A stretch of 64,000 bases of DNA from Hahella sp. HNIBRBA332 (GCF_030719035.1 NZ_CP132203.1:372001-436000), one strand, 5' to 3'; positions 16,729 to 26,580 are shown, numbered from the stretch's first letter. Numbers and translations: made by a program. Notes: a model not told the origin generated them from the sequence alone.

Positions 16729-18132
16729 ATGAATAAACCGACCCTGCTGATAGTGGAAGATGATCTGGAGTTACTGGATGCGCTCACCACTACGCTGGAA
16801 ATGAACGGGTACGACTATATCGGCGTCGATTCCGCCAGAGAAGCCTTGAGCGTTCTGGAGCAGCGCGCCGTGGATATGATTATCAGTGACGTCAACATGC
16901 CGGGCATGAACGGCTTTGAGCTGATGCTGGAAGTACGGCGTCAATATCCCGGCGTTCCGGTAGTGCTGATGACGGCATACGGGCAGATCAGCCAGGCGGT
17001 GGCGGCCATGCAAAGCGGTGCGGCGGACTATTTGGTCAAACCTTTTGAGCCGCAGACGCTGCTGGACACGATTGAAAAATACATGGGCGGCGCCGGCGGC
17101 GACTCCAACGCCGACGAACCGGTGGCGGTGGACGGCGCCAGCAAACGGATATTCCAGTTGGCGCAAAGGGTGGCGATGACGGACTCTACGGTGCTGATCT
17201 CCGGCGAAAGCGGCACCGGGAAAGAAGTGCTGGCGCGATATATCCATCGCAAATCCACCCGCAAGAACGCGCCTTTTGTGGCGATCAATTGCGCGGCTAT
17301 TCCAGAGAACATGCTGGAAGCGATTTTGTTCGGTCATGAGAAAGGCGCGTTTACCGGCGCCTACGCGAGCATGCCCGGCAAGTTTGAACAGGCGGACGGC
17401 GGCACCATTCTGCTGGATGAAATTTCCGAGATGGACCTGGGTCTGCAAGCGAAACTGTTGCGTGTATTACAGGAGCGGGAAGTGGAGCGTATTGGCGGGC
17501 GCAAGAGCATTCGTCTCGATGTGCGCGTGCTGGCGACCACTAACCGGGATCTGAAAACTTACGTGCAGGAAGGCCGCTTCCGGGAAGACCTCTATTATCG
17601 CTTGTCCGTATTTCCGATCCATTGGCGGCCGCTGCGCGAGCGTCGCGCGGATATCGTGCCCTTGGCGGAACATCTGCTGGCGAACCATGCGCAGAAAATG
17701 AAATTGTCTTTCGTGCGTTTCGACGAGGGTGCGCGTCAGGCACTTTACAACCATGACTGGCCAGGCAACGTGCGTGAACTGGATAACGCCATTCAACGCG
17801 CTTTGATTTTGCAGCAAAACGGCCAGATCACCGCGGCGGATGTGTGTCTGGAAGGCGTCAGTCTGGACAGCCTGACGGCGCCCGCCGGGCCGGGAATAAC
17901 TATGCCAGAGCCGATGGACGAAATGGAGGACCTGGATGATGTCAGCGGGTTGGGGCAGGAAATGCGCATGCGCGAATTTCAGATCATTCTCGACACGCTG
18001 AAGAGTGAGGGCGGACGCCGCAATAAAGTGGCGGAGAAGCTGGGTATTTCACCGCGCACATTGCGCTACAAAATCGCCCGTATGCGTGAGTCCGGCATCG
18101 ACATCGACGAACAAATGGCGCGGGCTTGCTAA
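16729..18132 (+). CDS. fleR: Flagellar two-component response regulator (sigma-54 activator)
   Basis: A 467-residue NtrC-type regulator. The receiver domain has the acidic pair ED10-D11 and phospho-acceptor D54 (ISDVNMPGM). The AAA+ domain has GESGTGKE near residue 162, GAFTGAYASMPGKFE as the sigma-54 loop, and LLDEISEMDL. A Fis-type helix-turn-helix closes it (RRNKVAEKLGISPRTLRYKIARM). With FleS it turns on later flagellar operons in Pseudomonas. A Shine-Dalgarno AAGGAG precedes the start. Confidence 0.95.
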   Translation: MNKPTLLIVEDDLELLDALTTTLEMNGYDYIGVDSAREALSVLEQRAVDMIISDVNMPGMNGFELMLEVRRQYPGVPVVLMTAYGQISQAVAAMQSGAADYLVKPFEPQTLLDTIEKYMGGAGGDSNADEPVAVDGASKRIFQLAQRVAMTDSTVLISGESGTGKEVLARYIHRKSTRKNAPFVAINCAAIPENMLEAILFGHEKGAFTGAYASMPGKFEQADGGTILLDEISEMDLGLQAKLLRVLQEREVERIGGRKSIRLDVRVLATTNRDLKTYVQEGRFREDLYYRLSVFPIHWRPLRERRADIVPLAEHLLANHAQKMKLSFVRFDEGARQALYNHDWPGNVRELDNAIQRALILQQNGQITAADVCLEGVSLDSLTAPAGPGITMPEPMDEMEDLDDVSGLGQEMRMREFQIILDTLKSEGGRRNKVAEKLGISPRTLRYKIARMRESGIDIDEQMARAC

Positions 18133-18164
18133 CGTCGTGATCATCCTGGCGAAAGCGCTGAAAC

Positions 18165-18180
18165 TGGTATGTTTTCTGCA
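18165..18180 (+). promoter_or_regulatory. Predicted sigma-54 promoter of the fliE operon
   Basis: TGGTATGTTTTCTGCA has GG at 18166-18167 and GC at 18178-18179 with the required ten-base spacing, and TGCA in the -12 box. It lies about 75 bases before fliE. fliEFGHIJ is RpoN-dependent in related bacteria. Confidence 0.6.
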
Positions 18181-18256
18181 GAAACAGTTTAAACGAAACG
18201 GCTTTCGACGACATTTTGACAAGACGTTTCGATAGCTTGGGAATGTGGAGGCGGTT

Positions 18257-18613
18257 ATGACAAATCGGGTCGATATCAACAATGTGCTGGCGGATATTCG
18301 CAACCTGCGCGCGCAGATGCGGCAGTCGGCGCGCGTCGAGCAGGAACTGTCTGCTGAGCAATTGAAGCCCACCCGCAAGCCAGAAGAAGTCCCCGAGTTC
18401 AGCCAGATGCTCAAGCAGGCGGTGGACAACGTCAACGACCTGCAGAAAACCTCGTCAGCCCTCAGAACCGCTTATGAGCAGGGCGACCCGCAGGCGGATC
18501 TGACCAAGGTGATGATCGCCTCGCAGAAATCTTCGGTGGCCTTTCAGGCGCTGACCCAAGTACGCAACAAGGTAGTTCAGGCTTACGAAGACATTATGAA
18601 AATGCCTATCTGA
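18257..18613 (+). CDS. fliE: Flagellar hook-basal body protein FliE
   Basis: A 118-residue rod/MS-ring junction protein. The C-terminal part is characteristic (FQALTQVRNKVVQAYEDIMKMPI). The frame also has an in-frame GTG at 18245, but that overlaps the Shine-Dalgarno GGAG (18247-18250) of the ATG at 18257, so the ATG is chosen. First gene of fliEFGHIJ. Confidence 0.95.
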   Translation: MTNRVDINNVLADIRNLRAQMRQSARVEQELSAEQLKPTRKPEEVPEFSQMLKQAVDNVNDLQKTSSALRTAYEQGDPQADLTKVMIASQKSSVAFQALTQVRNKVVQAYEDIMKMPI

Positions 18614-18661
18614 TCGGCTCAGTCATTCTAATAAAGCAGTAAACAAGCATCGAGGTGGACA

Positions 18662-20380
18662 ATGGCTAGCGTTCCCGCACAGGTCGACGCCCAGGGCGGA
18701 CAGAATAACGACGTGGATCTGGTGGAAAACCGCAGCGATATGATGCTGGGGTTCAACCGTTTATCCCTGTTGCGTCAATTGGTGTTGATGGTGGGCGTCG
18801 CCGCCAGTATCGCGATGGGAGCGGCTATTATCCTGTGGGCGAATGAGCCCGCCTATCAGCCGTTGTACCCGGACATGAGCGTATACGACAGCACAGAAGT
18901 ATCGGACATCCTCAATCAGAGCAACATTCACTTCAAAGTAGAGCCCAAGTCCGGCGCCTTGTTGGTGGCGGCGGAAGATGTCAGCGCAGCCAGAATGCGT
19001 CTGGCCGCCGCAGGGGTTACCCAGGACAGAACCATGGGGTACGAGCTGCTGGATAAAGATCAGGGGCTCGGCACCAGCCAGTTCATGGAGTCCACACGCT
19101 ACCGCCGTGGCCTGGAAGGTGAGTTGTCGCGCACTATCTCCAGCCTGCGCAATGTGAAAAGCGCGCGCGTCCACTTGGCGATTCCCAAGCAGAGTGTGTT
19201 CGTACGCGACAAACGCAAACCATCCGCCTCTGTTCTGGTGGAGCTGACTGGCTCGCGCAGCCTGCACCAGGATCAGGTGGAGGCTATCGTCAATCTGGTG
19301 GCCGGCAGCGTGCCGGAGATGGATCATCGCGACGTCACGGTGGTGGATCAGCGGGGTAACCTGCTGTCGCAGAACAATTTGACTGAAGACGACTTGAGAA
19401 CTTCCCGGGAGTTTCAGTATGCGCGCCGTATGGAAGAAGTGCTGACCGGACGGGTGAACAGCATCCTGGAGCCAATTTTGGGAGCGGGGCGGTTCCGCGC
19501 GGAAGTGTCTGCGGACGTGGATTTCACTGCTGTGGAGCAGGCGCAGGAAACCTTTAATCCCGATCCCCAGGCTGTACGCAGTGAGCAGGAGATTGGCGAG
19601 CAGCGCATCGCCGGCAGTAATCAGGGGGTTCCGGGCGCATTGTCCAATCAGCCTCCGGGCGTGGCCAGCGTGCCTGAGCAAGCGGGCGTCGCTGGCGCTG
19701 CAGCCAATGCAACCGCCAACAGTCAGGCGACGGATATCCGCAAACAAACCGTACGTAATTACGAGGTGGACCGTACTGTCAGCTACACTAAACAGCATCA
19801 GGGGAGAGTGCAGCGTCTTACCGTGGCGGTGGTCGTGGACGACTTGCGTCGGGTCGGCGCGGACGGAGCGGTCACCACTGAGGCCTGGCCGGAAGCGGAG
19901 TTGCAGCGCCTGACCGTCCTGGTGCGGGATGCGGTGGGCTACTCCGCCGCTCGTGGAGATAGCGTCAATGTCATCAACACCCCATTCATGGCGGAGGAAG
20001 TCGAGATTGGCGACTATGAAGCGCCGCTGTGGGAGCAGCCCTGGATACGGGAGCTGATCAAATGGGGCGTAGCCTTCCTGATCGTGTTGATACTGGTGTT
20101 CGGAGTCATTCGCCCGACCTTCAAGAACCTCTCCAGCGGCGGCGCTGACGCGAAGAATCTGGCCCTGGCCGGCGATGAAGACGGGTTAGCCGAACTGGAA
20201 AGTCTGGGCTCTGGCGTAGGTGAGGGAGAAAGTGTAGGCTTAAACGCAGCGGGCGATTTTTTACTGCCCGGCTCCTCTGAGGGATATGAGAAAAAGATTA
20301 ACGCGCTCAAAGGACTGATTGCTGAAGATCCGGGCCGAGTGGCCCAGGTTGTTCGCCAATGGGTAATGGCTGATGAGTGA
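18662..20380 (+). CDS. fliF: Flagellar MS-ring protein
   Basis: A 572-residue protein that forms the MS ring in the inner membrane. One membrane segment lies near residues 38-61 (LVLMVGVAASIAMGAAIILW) and a second near 462-480 (WGVAFLIVLILVFGVI). Between them are the ring-building motifs, with RRGLEGELSRTI and SARVHLAIPKQSVF. The acidic C-terminus binds FliG. It overlaps fliG by 8 bases. Confidence 0.96.
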   Translation: MASVPAQVDAQGGQNNDVDLVENRSDMMLGFNRLSLLRQLVLMVGVAASIAMGAAIILWANEPAYQPLYPDMSVYDSTEVSDILNQSNIHFKVEPKSGALLVAAEDVSAARMRLAAAGVTQDRTMGYELLDKDQGLGTSQFMESTRYRRGLEGELSRTISSLRNVKSARVHLAIPKQSVFVRDKRKPSASVLVELTGSRSLHQDQVEAIVNLVAGSVPEMDHRDVTVVDQRGNLLSQNNLTEDDLRTSREFQYARRMEEVLTGRVNSILEPILGAGRFRAEVSADVDFTAVEQAQETFNPDPQAVRSEQEIGEQRIAGSNQGVPGALSNQPPGVASVPEQAGVAGAAANATANSQATDIRKQTVRNYEVDRTVSYTKQHQGRVQRLTVAVVVDDLRRVGADGAVTTEAWPEAELQRLTVLVRDAVGYSAARGDSVNVINTPFMAEEVEIGDYEAPLWEQPWIRELIKWGVAFLIVLILVFGVIRPTFKNLSSGGADAKNLALAGDEDGLAELESLGSGVGEGESVGLNAAGDFLLPGSSEGYEKKINALKGLIAEDPGRVAQVVRQWVMADE

Positions 20381-21398
20381 CGAGAAAGGTGAGAAAAAAC
20401 CGGTACGCAAAGTCTCCCGCGTGGAATCGGCGGCGATTTTGCTCATGTCTCTCGGCGAAGCGGACGCCGCCCAGATTCTAAAACACATGGGGCCCAAGGA
20501 AGTGCAACGTGTGGGCGCGCAAATGGCGCAATTGCAGAACGTGACCCAGGATGTTGTGGAGCACGTCACCACGGAATTTCTTGAAGCCGTCGGCGGCCAG
20601 ACCGGTCTCGGCATCGGCGCCGACGACTATATTCGCACCATGCTTACCCAGGCCTTGGGTGAAGACAAAGCCGCCAGCCTGATCGATCGTATTCTTCTGG
20701 GGGGCAACACCACTGGTCTGGATACGCTCAAGTGGATGGAGGCCCGCGCAGTGGCGGACATTATCCGCTACGAACACCCTCAGATTCAGGCCATTGTGAT
20801 TTCCTATCTTGACCCGGACCAGTCCGCGGAAGTGCTGTCCAACTTCGATGAGAAAGTGCGTCTGGACATCATCATGCGCGTGGCGGCTCTGGAGACGATT
20901 CAACCCCAGGCGCTGCAGGAACTTAACAATATTCTGGAGAAACAGTTCTCCGGCGGCTCGTCTGCGCAGACCAGCAAGATCGGCGGCGTCAAACGCGCTG
21001 CGGATATCATGAACTTTATGGACTCCAGCCTGGAGGCGCCCTTGATGGAATCCATCAAGGATGTGGACGCCGATCTGGGCAGTCAGATCGAAGACCTTAT
21101 GTTCGTGTTCGACAACCTCAAGGATGTGGACGATCGCGGCATTCAATCCCTGTTGCGGGAAGTGTCGTCCGACAACCTGATTCTGGCCTTGAAGGGCGCG
21201 GAAGAGGATTTGCAGGAGAAGATCTTTCGCAATATGTCGAAGCGGGCGGCGGAGCTGTTGCGCGACGATCTGGAGGCGCGCGGCCCGGTACGCGTCAGCG
21301 AAGTGGAAGCGGCGCAGAAGGAGATTCTCACTATCGCGCGGCGCATGGCCGAAGCCGGCGAAATCATGCTGGGCGGCGGCGGCGAAGAAATGCTGTAA
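20373..21398 (+). CDS. fliG: Flagellar motor switch protein FliG
   Basis: A 341-residue rotor protein that touches the stator and passes torque to the MS ring. The EHPQ motif (E134-Q137) lies in the middle domain. The C-terminal torque-helix region is clear (DRGIQSLLREVSSDNLILALKG as part of it, then RAAELLRDDLEARGPVRVSEVE) and carries the charged residues known to meet the stator. Confidence 0.97.
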   Translation: MSDEKGEKKPVRKVSRVESAAILLMSLGEADAAQILKHMGPKEVQRVGAQMAQLQNVTQDVVEHVTTEFLEAVGGQTGLGIGADDYIRTMLTQALGEDKAASLIDRILLGGNTTGLDTLKWMEARAVADIIRYEHPQIQAIVISYLDPDQSAEVLSNFDEKVRLDIIMRVAALETIQPQALQELNNILEKQFSGGSSAQTSKIGGVKRAADIMNFMDSSLEAPLMESIKDVDADLGSQIEDLMFVFDNLKDVDDRGIQSLLREVSSDNLILALKGAEEDLQEKIFRNMSKRAAELLRDDLEARGPVRVSEVEAAQKEILTIARRMAEAGEIMLGGGGEEML

Positions 21399-21438
21399 GC
21401 CCATCGCCTGTGCAACGCCACACTAACAGAGCCTGCCG

Positions 21439-22359
21439 ATGAAAGACCAACCCGAAACCATCCCCAAGGAAAAACTGACGGCCTACGAACGCTGGGAACT
21501 GCCGGTTATGGGGGAGCAGCAGGAAGAGCCCAAGATCAAACCGCCAACGGCGGCGGAATTGGAGAGCATCCGACAGAGCGCTTATCAGGAAGGGCTTGAA
21601 CAAGGCAAGGAAGAAGGCTTTCAGAAAGGCTTTGAACAAGGGCATGCCGAAGGCAAACGCAAAGGCGAACAACAAGGCCTGGAGCAGGGCCGCAAAACAG
21701 GCGAAGGCGAGGCGGTAAAAACCAAGAGCGCGGCCATCGACAAAGCTTTGACGCACTTCGAGGAACTGACGGCGGAACTGGAAGCGCCAATCCGCAAACA
21801 CCAGGATGAGGTGGAAGAGGCGTTGCTCAATCTGGTGCTGGCGATTTCCCGCGCGGTGGTATTCCGCGAATTGAAAGTGGATCGCTCGCAAATTCTACGC
21901 GTGCTGCAGGAGGCCCTGGCGGCGCTTCCCAATACAGAGGAGCTGGTTACTGTTTATCTGCATCCACAGGATCTGGCGTTCGCCAAAGAACACTTGCTGC
22001 CGGAAAGGGGAACCCGTTATCAGGCGGACGCCGCCCTGATGGAGGGCGGGTGTCGCGTGGAGACCCGTCATACTTTGCTGGACTTCACCGTTGAGAAACG
22101 GTTCCAGACCACGGTGCAGCAAATGCTGTCCCGTCACAGCGATGGCGTCTCCTTGCAGGAAACCAAAGATTTTACCGATCAGATGGGAGAAATGAGCGAT
22201 CTGCATCGGGACTTGCTGGAGAAAAACGCGGAAGCAATCCCTCCGGCTCCTGAACCTCCCGTGGAGCAGCCCGACATCGAGAACAGCGCGAGGGACAAAG
22301 TGAATCAAGCGCCCTCAGAGACTCAGGAAACGCCGGAGGGCGACGATGAGCCTGGTTGA
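21439..22359 (+). CDS. fliH: Flagellar export apparatus regulator FliH
   Basis: A 306-residue protein that binds and restrains the export ATPase FliI. Residues about 51-90 are a run of glycines at four-residue intervals, the GxxxG repeat segment typical of FliH. The C-terminal domain (VLQEALAALPNTEELVTVYL) is well kept. The last 50 residues are a Pro/Glu-rich tail. It overlaps fliI by 14 bases. Confidence 0.93.
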   Translation: MKDQPETIPKEKLTAYERWELPVMGEQQEEPKIKPPTAAELESIRQSAYQEGLEQGKEEGFQKGFEQGHAEGKRKGEQQGLEQGRKTGEGEAVKTKSAAIDKALTHFEELTAELEAPIRKHQDEVEEALLNLVLAISRAVVFRELKVDRSQILRVLQEALAALPNTEELVTVYLHPQDLAFAKEHLLPERGTRYQADAALMEGGCRVETRHTLLDFTVEKRFQTTVQQMLSRHSDGVSLQETKDFTDQMGEMSDLHRDLLEKNAEAIPPAPEPPVEQPDIENSARDKVNQAPSETQETPEGDDEPG

Positions 22360-23710
22360 GCGGCTACGCAACTATGAGCGCTTTGTGCCGGCTCAGGCGC
22401 GTCCTGAGTTGAGTGGTCGTCTGACCCGCGTGGTGGGGCTCACCCTGGAGGCGGTTGGATGTCCGATGACTTTGGGAGAACGCTGTCTGATCGAAGTGCG
22501 CGGTGGTCGCATGGTCGAGGCGGAAGTGGTTGGTTTCTCCGATGAACGGGTCTATCTGATGCCTCTGGCGGCGGTGGAAGGCCTGCAACCTGGCGCCAAA
22601 GTAAAGCCGATGACGGGTGTGGGACGCATTGGTGTCGGCGCCTGTTTGTTGGGGCGAGTACTGGACGGCGCTGGTGAGCCATTGGACGGTCGCGGTCCTT
22701 TACAGGCGGAGCATCACGTTGAGTTGTTCGGCGCGCCGATTAACCCATTGCACCGCGCGCCTATCCGGGGAAAACTTGATGTCGGCATCCGCGCTATTAA
22801 CTCATTGCTGACGGTGGGCATCGGCCAGCGCCTGGGACTGTTCGCAGGCAGCGGCGTGGGCAAGAGTATGCTGCTTGGCATGATGACCCGTTTCACTACG
22901 GCGGACATTATTGTGGTCGGCCTGGTGGGGGAGCGTGGCCGCGAAGTGAAGGAATTCATTGAAGATATTCTGGGCGAAGAAGGCTTGCGCCGCGCCGTAG
23001 TGGTGGCCTCTCCCGCTGACGATTCTCCGCTGATGCGACTGCGCGCGGCGGTTCTGACTACACGCATCGCCGAATATTTTCGCGACTTGGGCAAGAACGT
23101 GCTGTTGCTGATGGACAGCCTGACGCGTTACGCCCAGGCGCAGCGGGAAATCGCCCTGGCGGTGGGCGAACCTCCCGCCACCAAAGGCTATCCCCCTTCG
23201 GTATTCGCAAAATTGCCGCAACTGGTGGAGCGCGCGGGCAACGGCAAGCCCGGCGGCGGCTCCATCACTGCTTTCTACACGGTGCTGACGGAAGGCGACG
23301 ACCAACAAGATCCCATCGCCGACGCCGCCCGCGCGATTCTGGACGGGCATATCGTACTGAACCGACGTCTGGCCGAGGAGGGGCATTATCCCGCCATTGA
23401 TATCGAGGCTTCCATCAGCCGGGTCATGCCTCAGGTAACGACGCCGGACTATTTGCAAAGGGCGCAGCGCTTCAAGCAGCTATACGCCCGCTACCAGCAG
23501 ACGCGCGACCTGATCAGCGTCGGCGCATACGCGCCCGGCTCTGACAAGGAAACCGATTACGCGATTGAAAGATTTCCCCACATGCGCAAATTTTTACAGC
23601 AAAGTCTGCGGGAACGCGCTACGCTGAATGATAGCGCACAAGGGTTGAACCAATTGTTCACCCCGGCTCCGGCGCAAGGCGCCGCGCCCAGAGCCCCGGC
23701 GAAACCATAG
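22346..23710 (+). CDS. fliI: Flagellum-specific export ATPase
   Basis: A 454-residue hexameric ATPase related to the F1 beta subunit. Walker A is AGSGVGKS with K173, Walker B is VLLLMDSLTRYAQAQRE, and the type III ATPase signature GEPPATKGYPPSVFAKLP is present. It drives unfolding and delivery of flagellar export substrates. Confidence 0.97.
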   Translation: MSLVERLRNYERFVPAQARPELSGRLTRVVGLTLEAVGCPMTLGERCLIEVRGGRMVEAEVVGFSDERVYLMPLAAVEGLQPGAKVKPMTGVGRIGVGACLLGRVLDGAGEPLDGRGPLQAEHHVELFGAPINPLHRAPIRGKLDVGIRAINSLLTVGIGQRLGLFAGSGVGKSMLLGMMTRFTTADIIVVGLVGERGREVKEFIEDILGEEGLRRAVVVASPADDSPLMRLRAAVLTTRIAEYFRDLGKNVLLLMDSLTRYAQAQREIALAVGEPPATKGYPPSVFAKLPQLVERAGNGKPGGGSITAFYTVLTEGDDQQDPIADAARAILDGHIVLNRRLAEEGHYPAIDIEASISRVMPQVTTPDYLQRAQRFKQLYARYQQTRDLISVGAYAPGSDKETDYAIERFPHMRKFLQQSLRERATLNDSAQGLNQLFTPAPAQGAAPRAPAKP

Positions 23711-23742
23711 GGTTTACTCCACATTAGTTCAGGTGCTTTAAC

Positions 23743-24195
23743 GTGGCGGAGAAAAAGAAGTCGCAAAGGTTGTCGCTGGTGCTTGATCTGGCGGAGCGGG
23801 ACGAAGAGAACGAACGCAAGAAAATGGGCGATATCCGACGCAGAGTGGAGCAGGCGGAAGCTAAGCTGGAGCAACTGGTCGCCTATCAGCGTGATTATCA
23901 GGATGAATTAAGGGGTACTCAAAACGGCGTACGCTCAGTGCGTCATATCCAAACCTATCATGTCTTCATCAGCAGGCTGGGCTCGGCTATTGAGCAGCAG
24001 CAACAGCAGTTATTGCTGTTGAAACAGCAGTTGTCGCAACAAACGGAAGTGTGGCGGGCGGCGTATCAGAAAAAAAATAACATGCAGGACTTTATTGATC
24101 GTTGCAAAAAAGAGGAAGCCTATTACGAGGATAAGAAGCAACAGCGCAACCTGGACGACGCTGTCGGACGACGCGCCTATCACAACAGACATTAA
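23743..24195 (+). CDS. fliJ: Flagellar export chaperone FliJ
   Basis: A 150-residue, strongly helical coiled-coil protein rich in Glu, Lys and Gln, with GTG as the start codon. FliJ forms the stalk of the export ATPase and couples it to the gate. It is the last gene of fliEFGHIJ. Sequence conservation in this family is low, so placement after fliI supports the call. Confidence 0.88.
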   Translation: MAEKKKSQRLSLVLDLAERDEENERKKMGDIRRRVEQAEAKLEQLVAYQRDYQDELRGTQNGVRSVRHIQTYHVFISRLGSAIEQQQQQLLLLKQQLSQQTEVWRAAYQKKNNMQDFIDRCKKEEAYYEDKKQQRNLDDAVGRRAYHNRH

Positions 24196-24356
24196 GTTAC
24201 GGTAGAAAAAGTTTTTTGGTTTTAGCGAGTTAGCTGGAACAGGTGGAAAATGTGCCTGAAAGTCAGTTTTTAGCTGCGGGTAAATAGCGGCCAAGGGAAT
24301 GAAAACTGGAAATTTAGTAAAAATCAGCTATTGATGAATTAGTAAGATTATGAGTA

Positions 24357-24398
24357 TTGAAATTCACTGCGTACTATTCGTAATATCCTGAATTTCAA
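24357..24398 (+). promoter_or_regulatory. 10-bp inverted repeat upstream of hsbA
   Basis: TTGAAATTCA (24357-24366) and TGAATTTCAA (24389-24398) form a perfect inverted repeat with a 22-base spacer, ending about 73 bases before the hsbA start, in an AT-rich intergenic stretch of 276 bases. It could be an operator or a leader hairpin. Confidence 0.4.
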
Positions 24399-24471
24399 AT
24401 AAAAAGAACACAGAATGGATCCAAACGATCCAGATGGTTTGATTAGGGGAGCGCCAACAGAAGGAGGCAAT

Positions 24472-24777
24472 ATGTCTATAACGACAAGCCGCTCTGACGA
24501 TAATGCCGAACTGACCATTCGCATTAAAGGGCGATTTGATTTCAGTTCCCACCAGGAATTCAGGGATGCGTACGAAAACCCTGAGGGACCGTTCGAGCAG
24601 TACAAGATCGATATGACGGAGACGACGTATCTGGATAGCTCCGCCTTGGGGATGCTGTTGTTATTGCGGGATTATGCAGGCGGCGACAACGCTAAAATCT
24701 GCATCACGAACTGCAACAATGATGTCAGGAAGATATTGACGATTTCCAATTTTGAACAACTGTTTGTTATTCAATAA
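24472..24777 (+). CDS. hsbA: STAS-domain anti-sigma-factor antagonist, HsbA-like
   Basis: A 101-residue single STAS domain. The segment YLDSSALGML holds the phosphorylatable serine at position 56, the usual site in this family. In Pseudomonas, HsbA binds the anti-sigma factor FlgM or a diguanylate cyclase depending on its phosphorylation and so shifts the cell between motility and biofilm. The frame is open upstream to 24415, but the ATG at 24472 has a strong AGGAGG and is chosen. Confidence 0.85.
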   Translation: MSITTSRSDDNAELTIRIKGRFDFSSHQEFRDAYENPEGPFEQYKIDMTETTYLDSSALGMLLLLRDYAGGDNAKICITNCNNDVRKILTISNFEQLFVIQ

Positions 24778-24779
24778 AG

Positions 24780-24798
24780 CGCCCGCAGTCTTCGGGCG
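24780..24798 (+). terminator. Hairpin between hsbA and hsbR
   Basis: CGCCCG (24780-24785) and CGGGCG (24793-24798) form a stem with a 7-base loop right after the hsbA stop. There is no long T-run, so it may be an attenuator or mRNA-stabilising structure that sets the ratio of HsbA to HsbR. Confidence 0.4.
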
Positions 24799-24843
24799 TC
24801 TGAAACGGACTTTCCGCCATTTATGCGCCTATCGGGTATTGCT

Positions 24844-26580
24844 ATGAAACAATCCCTGGACTCAGAAATGGCCTCGTCCGTTCTCGGGTCTCAAAAAACG
24901 CTAAAAATTCTCATCGCCGACGACAATCAGTCCGATCGCATGATCCTGCAGAATATCGTCAAAAAGCAGGGACATGATACAGCGACAGCCGTGGATGGCG
25001 TCGACGCCATTGAGAAGTTCTCCGAGTTCCGGCCGGACATTGTCCTTCTGGACGCCTTAATGCCCCGCATGGATGGCTTTGAGGCGGCGCGGAAAATCAA
25101 GTTGCTGGCCGGCGAAGACTTGATTCCCATTATTTTTCTCACCTCTCTCAGTGACGCAGAATCGCTCGCCAAATGCCTTGAGGCGGGCGGCGACGACTTT
25201 CTGTCAAAACCCTATAACCGCATTATCCTGCAAGCCAAGATCAACGCTTTCAACCGCATGCGGATCATGCATAAAACTCTGTTGCGGCAACGGGACCAGA
25301 TCGCCGAACACAACGACCATATGGTGCGCGAGCAACAGGTCGCCAAAACCGTGTTCGACAATGTGGCCCATGTGGGTTGCCTCGGCGCCAACAATATTAA
25401 GCATTTGCTTTCGCCTCTGGCGGTCTTTAACGGCGACGTGTTGTTAGCCTGTCAGAAACCGTCTGGCGGCATGCACGTGCTGCTTGGGGATTTCACTGGC
25501 CATGGCCTGCCGGCGGCGATCGGCGCCATGCCGCTGGCGGAGATTTTCTATGGCATGACCAGCAAAGGGTATGCGCTGGGAGATATCCTCCGGGAAGTGA
25601 ATCAGAAACTGCGCAAAATTCTGCCGGTGGGTTTTTTCTGCTGCGCCTGTATGGCGGAGTTGAACTTCGAGCAGGAAGAAATCGAGATCTGGATCGGCGG
25701 TTTGCCGGATTGTTATCTGGTGCAGGGCGATCAGTTGATCAAGGTCGCTTCCAACCGTTTGCCCCTTGGCATCCTCAAAGGCGAAGCTTTCGACGCGCGA
25801 ACCTACCGCTTTGAAATGAAGCACGGCGATCGGGTGTATTTGTGGTCGGACGGCATTGTCGAAGCGACCAACGCGAAAGGGGAAATGTTCGGCGAAAAAC
25901 GCCTGCAGCAGGTTTTTGAGGATAATCTGCAGGAGACTAACCTGTTTGAAAAAATCCGCCGCTCTGTGGTCGACTTCATGGGAGAGGGCGGTCCCAGCGA
26001 CGATTTGACGTTGGTGGAGCTCACCATGATGCCGGAGAAGGAATTGGGGATAGAGAACAACTATCTCACCAATACCGGCCTCAAAGGTCCGCAGCACTGG
26101 CGTATGGCGTATGAACTGCGCAGCGACTCCCTGGCTGTGTTCGACCCGGTGCCGTTGCTGTTGCAGATCGTCATGGAAGTACCCGGATTGCGCACGCGCA
26201 ACGGCGAAATGTTCACCATTCTCAGTGAACTTTACACCAATGCGTTGGAGCATGGCGTGTTGGGCCTGCACTCCAAACTCAAGGCCAGTCCGGACGGATT
26301 TGCAGAATATTATCGCCTGCGCGAGGAGCGCATTCGCCAGTTGGACGGGCATTTCGTGAAGGTGGACGTTCGCCATAAAGGCGCCGTCGCCGGAGGCGTG
26401 TTGACGATTCGAGTGGAAGACAGTGGAAAAGGCTTTGATTATCAGAAGCTCGACGGTAAATTACCGGGTCCGACCTGTTATAGTGGTCGTGGCACGGCCC
26501 TGCTGCTCTCCATGTGCAGTCGCGTGGAGTACTTCGGTCAGGGCAATATCGTTGAAGTGGATTATGAGTGGCAAGCTTGA
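24844..26580 (+). CDS. hsbR: Response regulator with PP2C phosphatase and anti-sigma kinase domains, HsbR-like
   Basis: A 578-residue three-domain protein. The N-terminal receiver has D70 (LLDALMPRMDGF) as acceptor. The middle is a SpoIIE/PP2C-type phosphatase (about residues 190-395; GDFTGHGLPAAIGAMP and GPSDDLTLVEL). The C-terminus is a GHKL ATPase with N-box YTNALEHGV (N466). This is the make-up of HsbR, which phosphorylates or dephosphorylates HsbA depending on receipt of phosphate from HptB. The ATG at 24844 is chosen; a start at 24823 is possible. Confidence 0.88.
   Translation: MKQSLDSEMASSVLGSQKTLKILIADDNQSDRMILQNIVKKQGHDTATAVDGVDAIEKFSEFRPDIVLLDALMPRMDGFEAARKIKLLAGEDLIPIIFLTSLSDAESLAKCLEAGGDDFLSKPYNRIILQAKINAFNRMRIMHKTLLRQRDQIAEHNDHMVREQQVAKTVFDNVAHVGCLGANNIKHLLSPLAVFNGDVLLACQKPSGGMHVLLGDFTGHGLPAAIGAMPLAEIFYGMTSKGYALGDILREVNQKLRKILPVGFFCCACMAELNFEQEEIEIWIGGLPDCYLVQGDQLIKVASNRLPLGILKGEAFDARTYRFEMKHGDRVYLWSDGIVEATNAKGEMFGEKRLQQVFEDNLQETNLFEKIRRSVVDFMGEGGPSDDLTLVELTMMPEKELGIENNYLTNTGLKGPQHWRMAYELRSDSLAVFDPVPLLLQIVMEVPGLRTRNGEMFTILSELYTNALEHGVLGLHSKLKASPDGFAEYYRLREERIRQLDGHFVKVDVRHKGAVAGGVLTIRVEDSGKGFDYQKLDGKLPGPTCYSGRGTALLLSMCSRVEYFGQGNIVEVDYEWQA

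Noticed and set aside
18761..19798. 345-codon minus-strand frame opposite fliF
   Set aside because: Long only because of high GC; His/Arg/Gln-rich shadow of a well-conserved gene.
20478..21404. 308-codon minus-strand frame opposite fliG
   Set aside because: Shadow of fliG; no recognisable domains.
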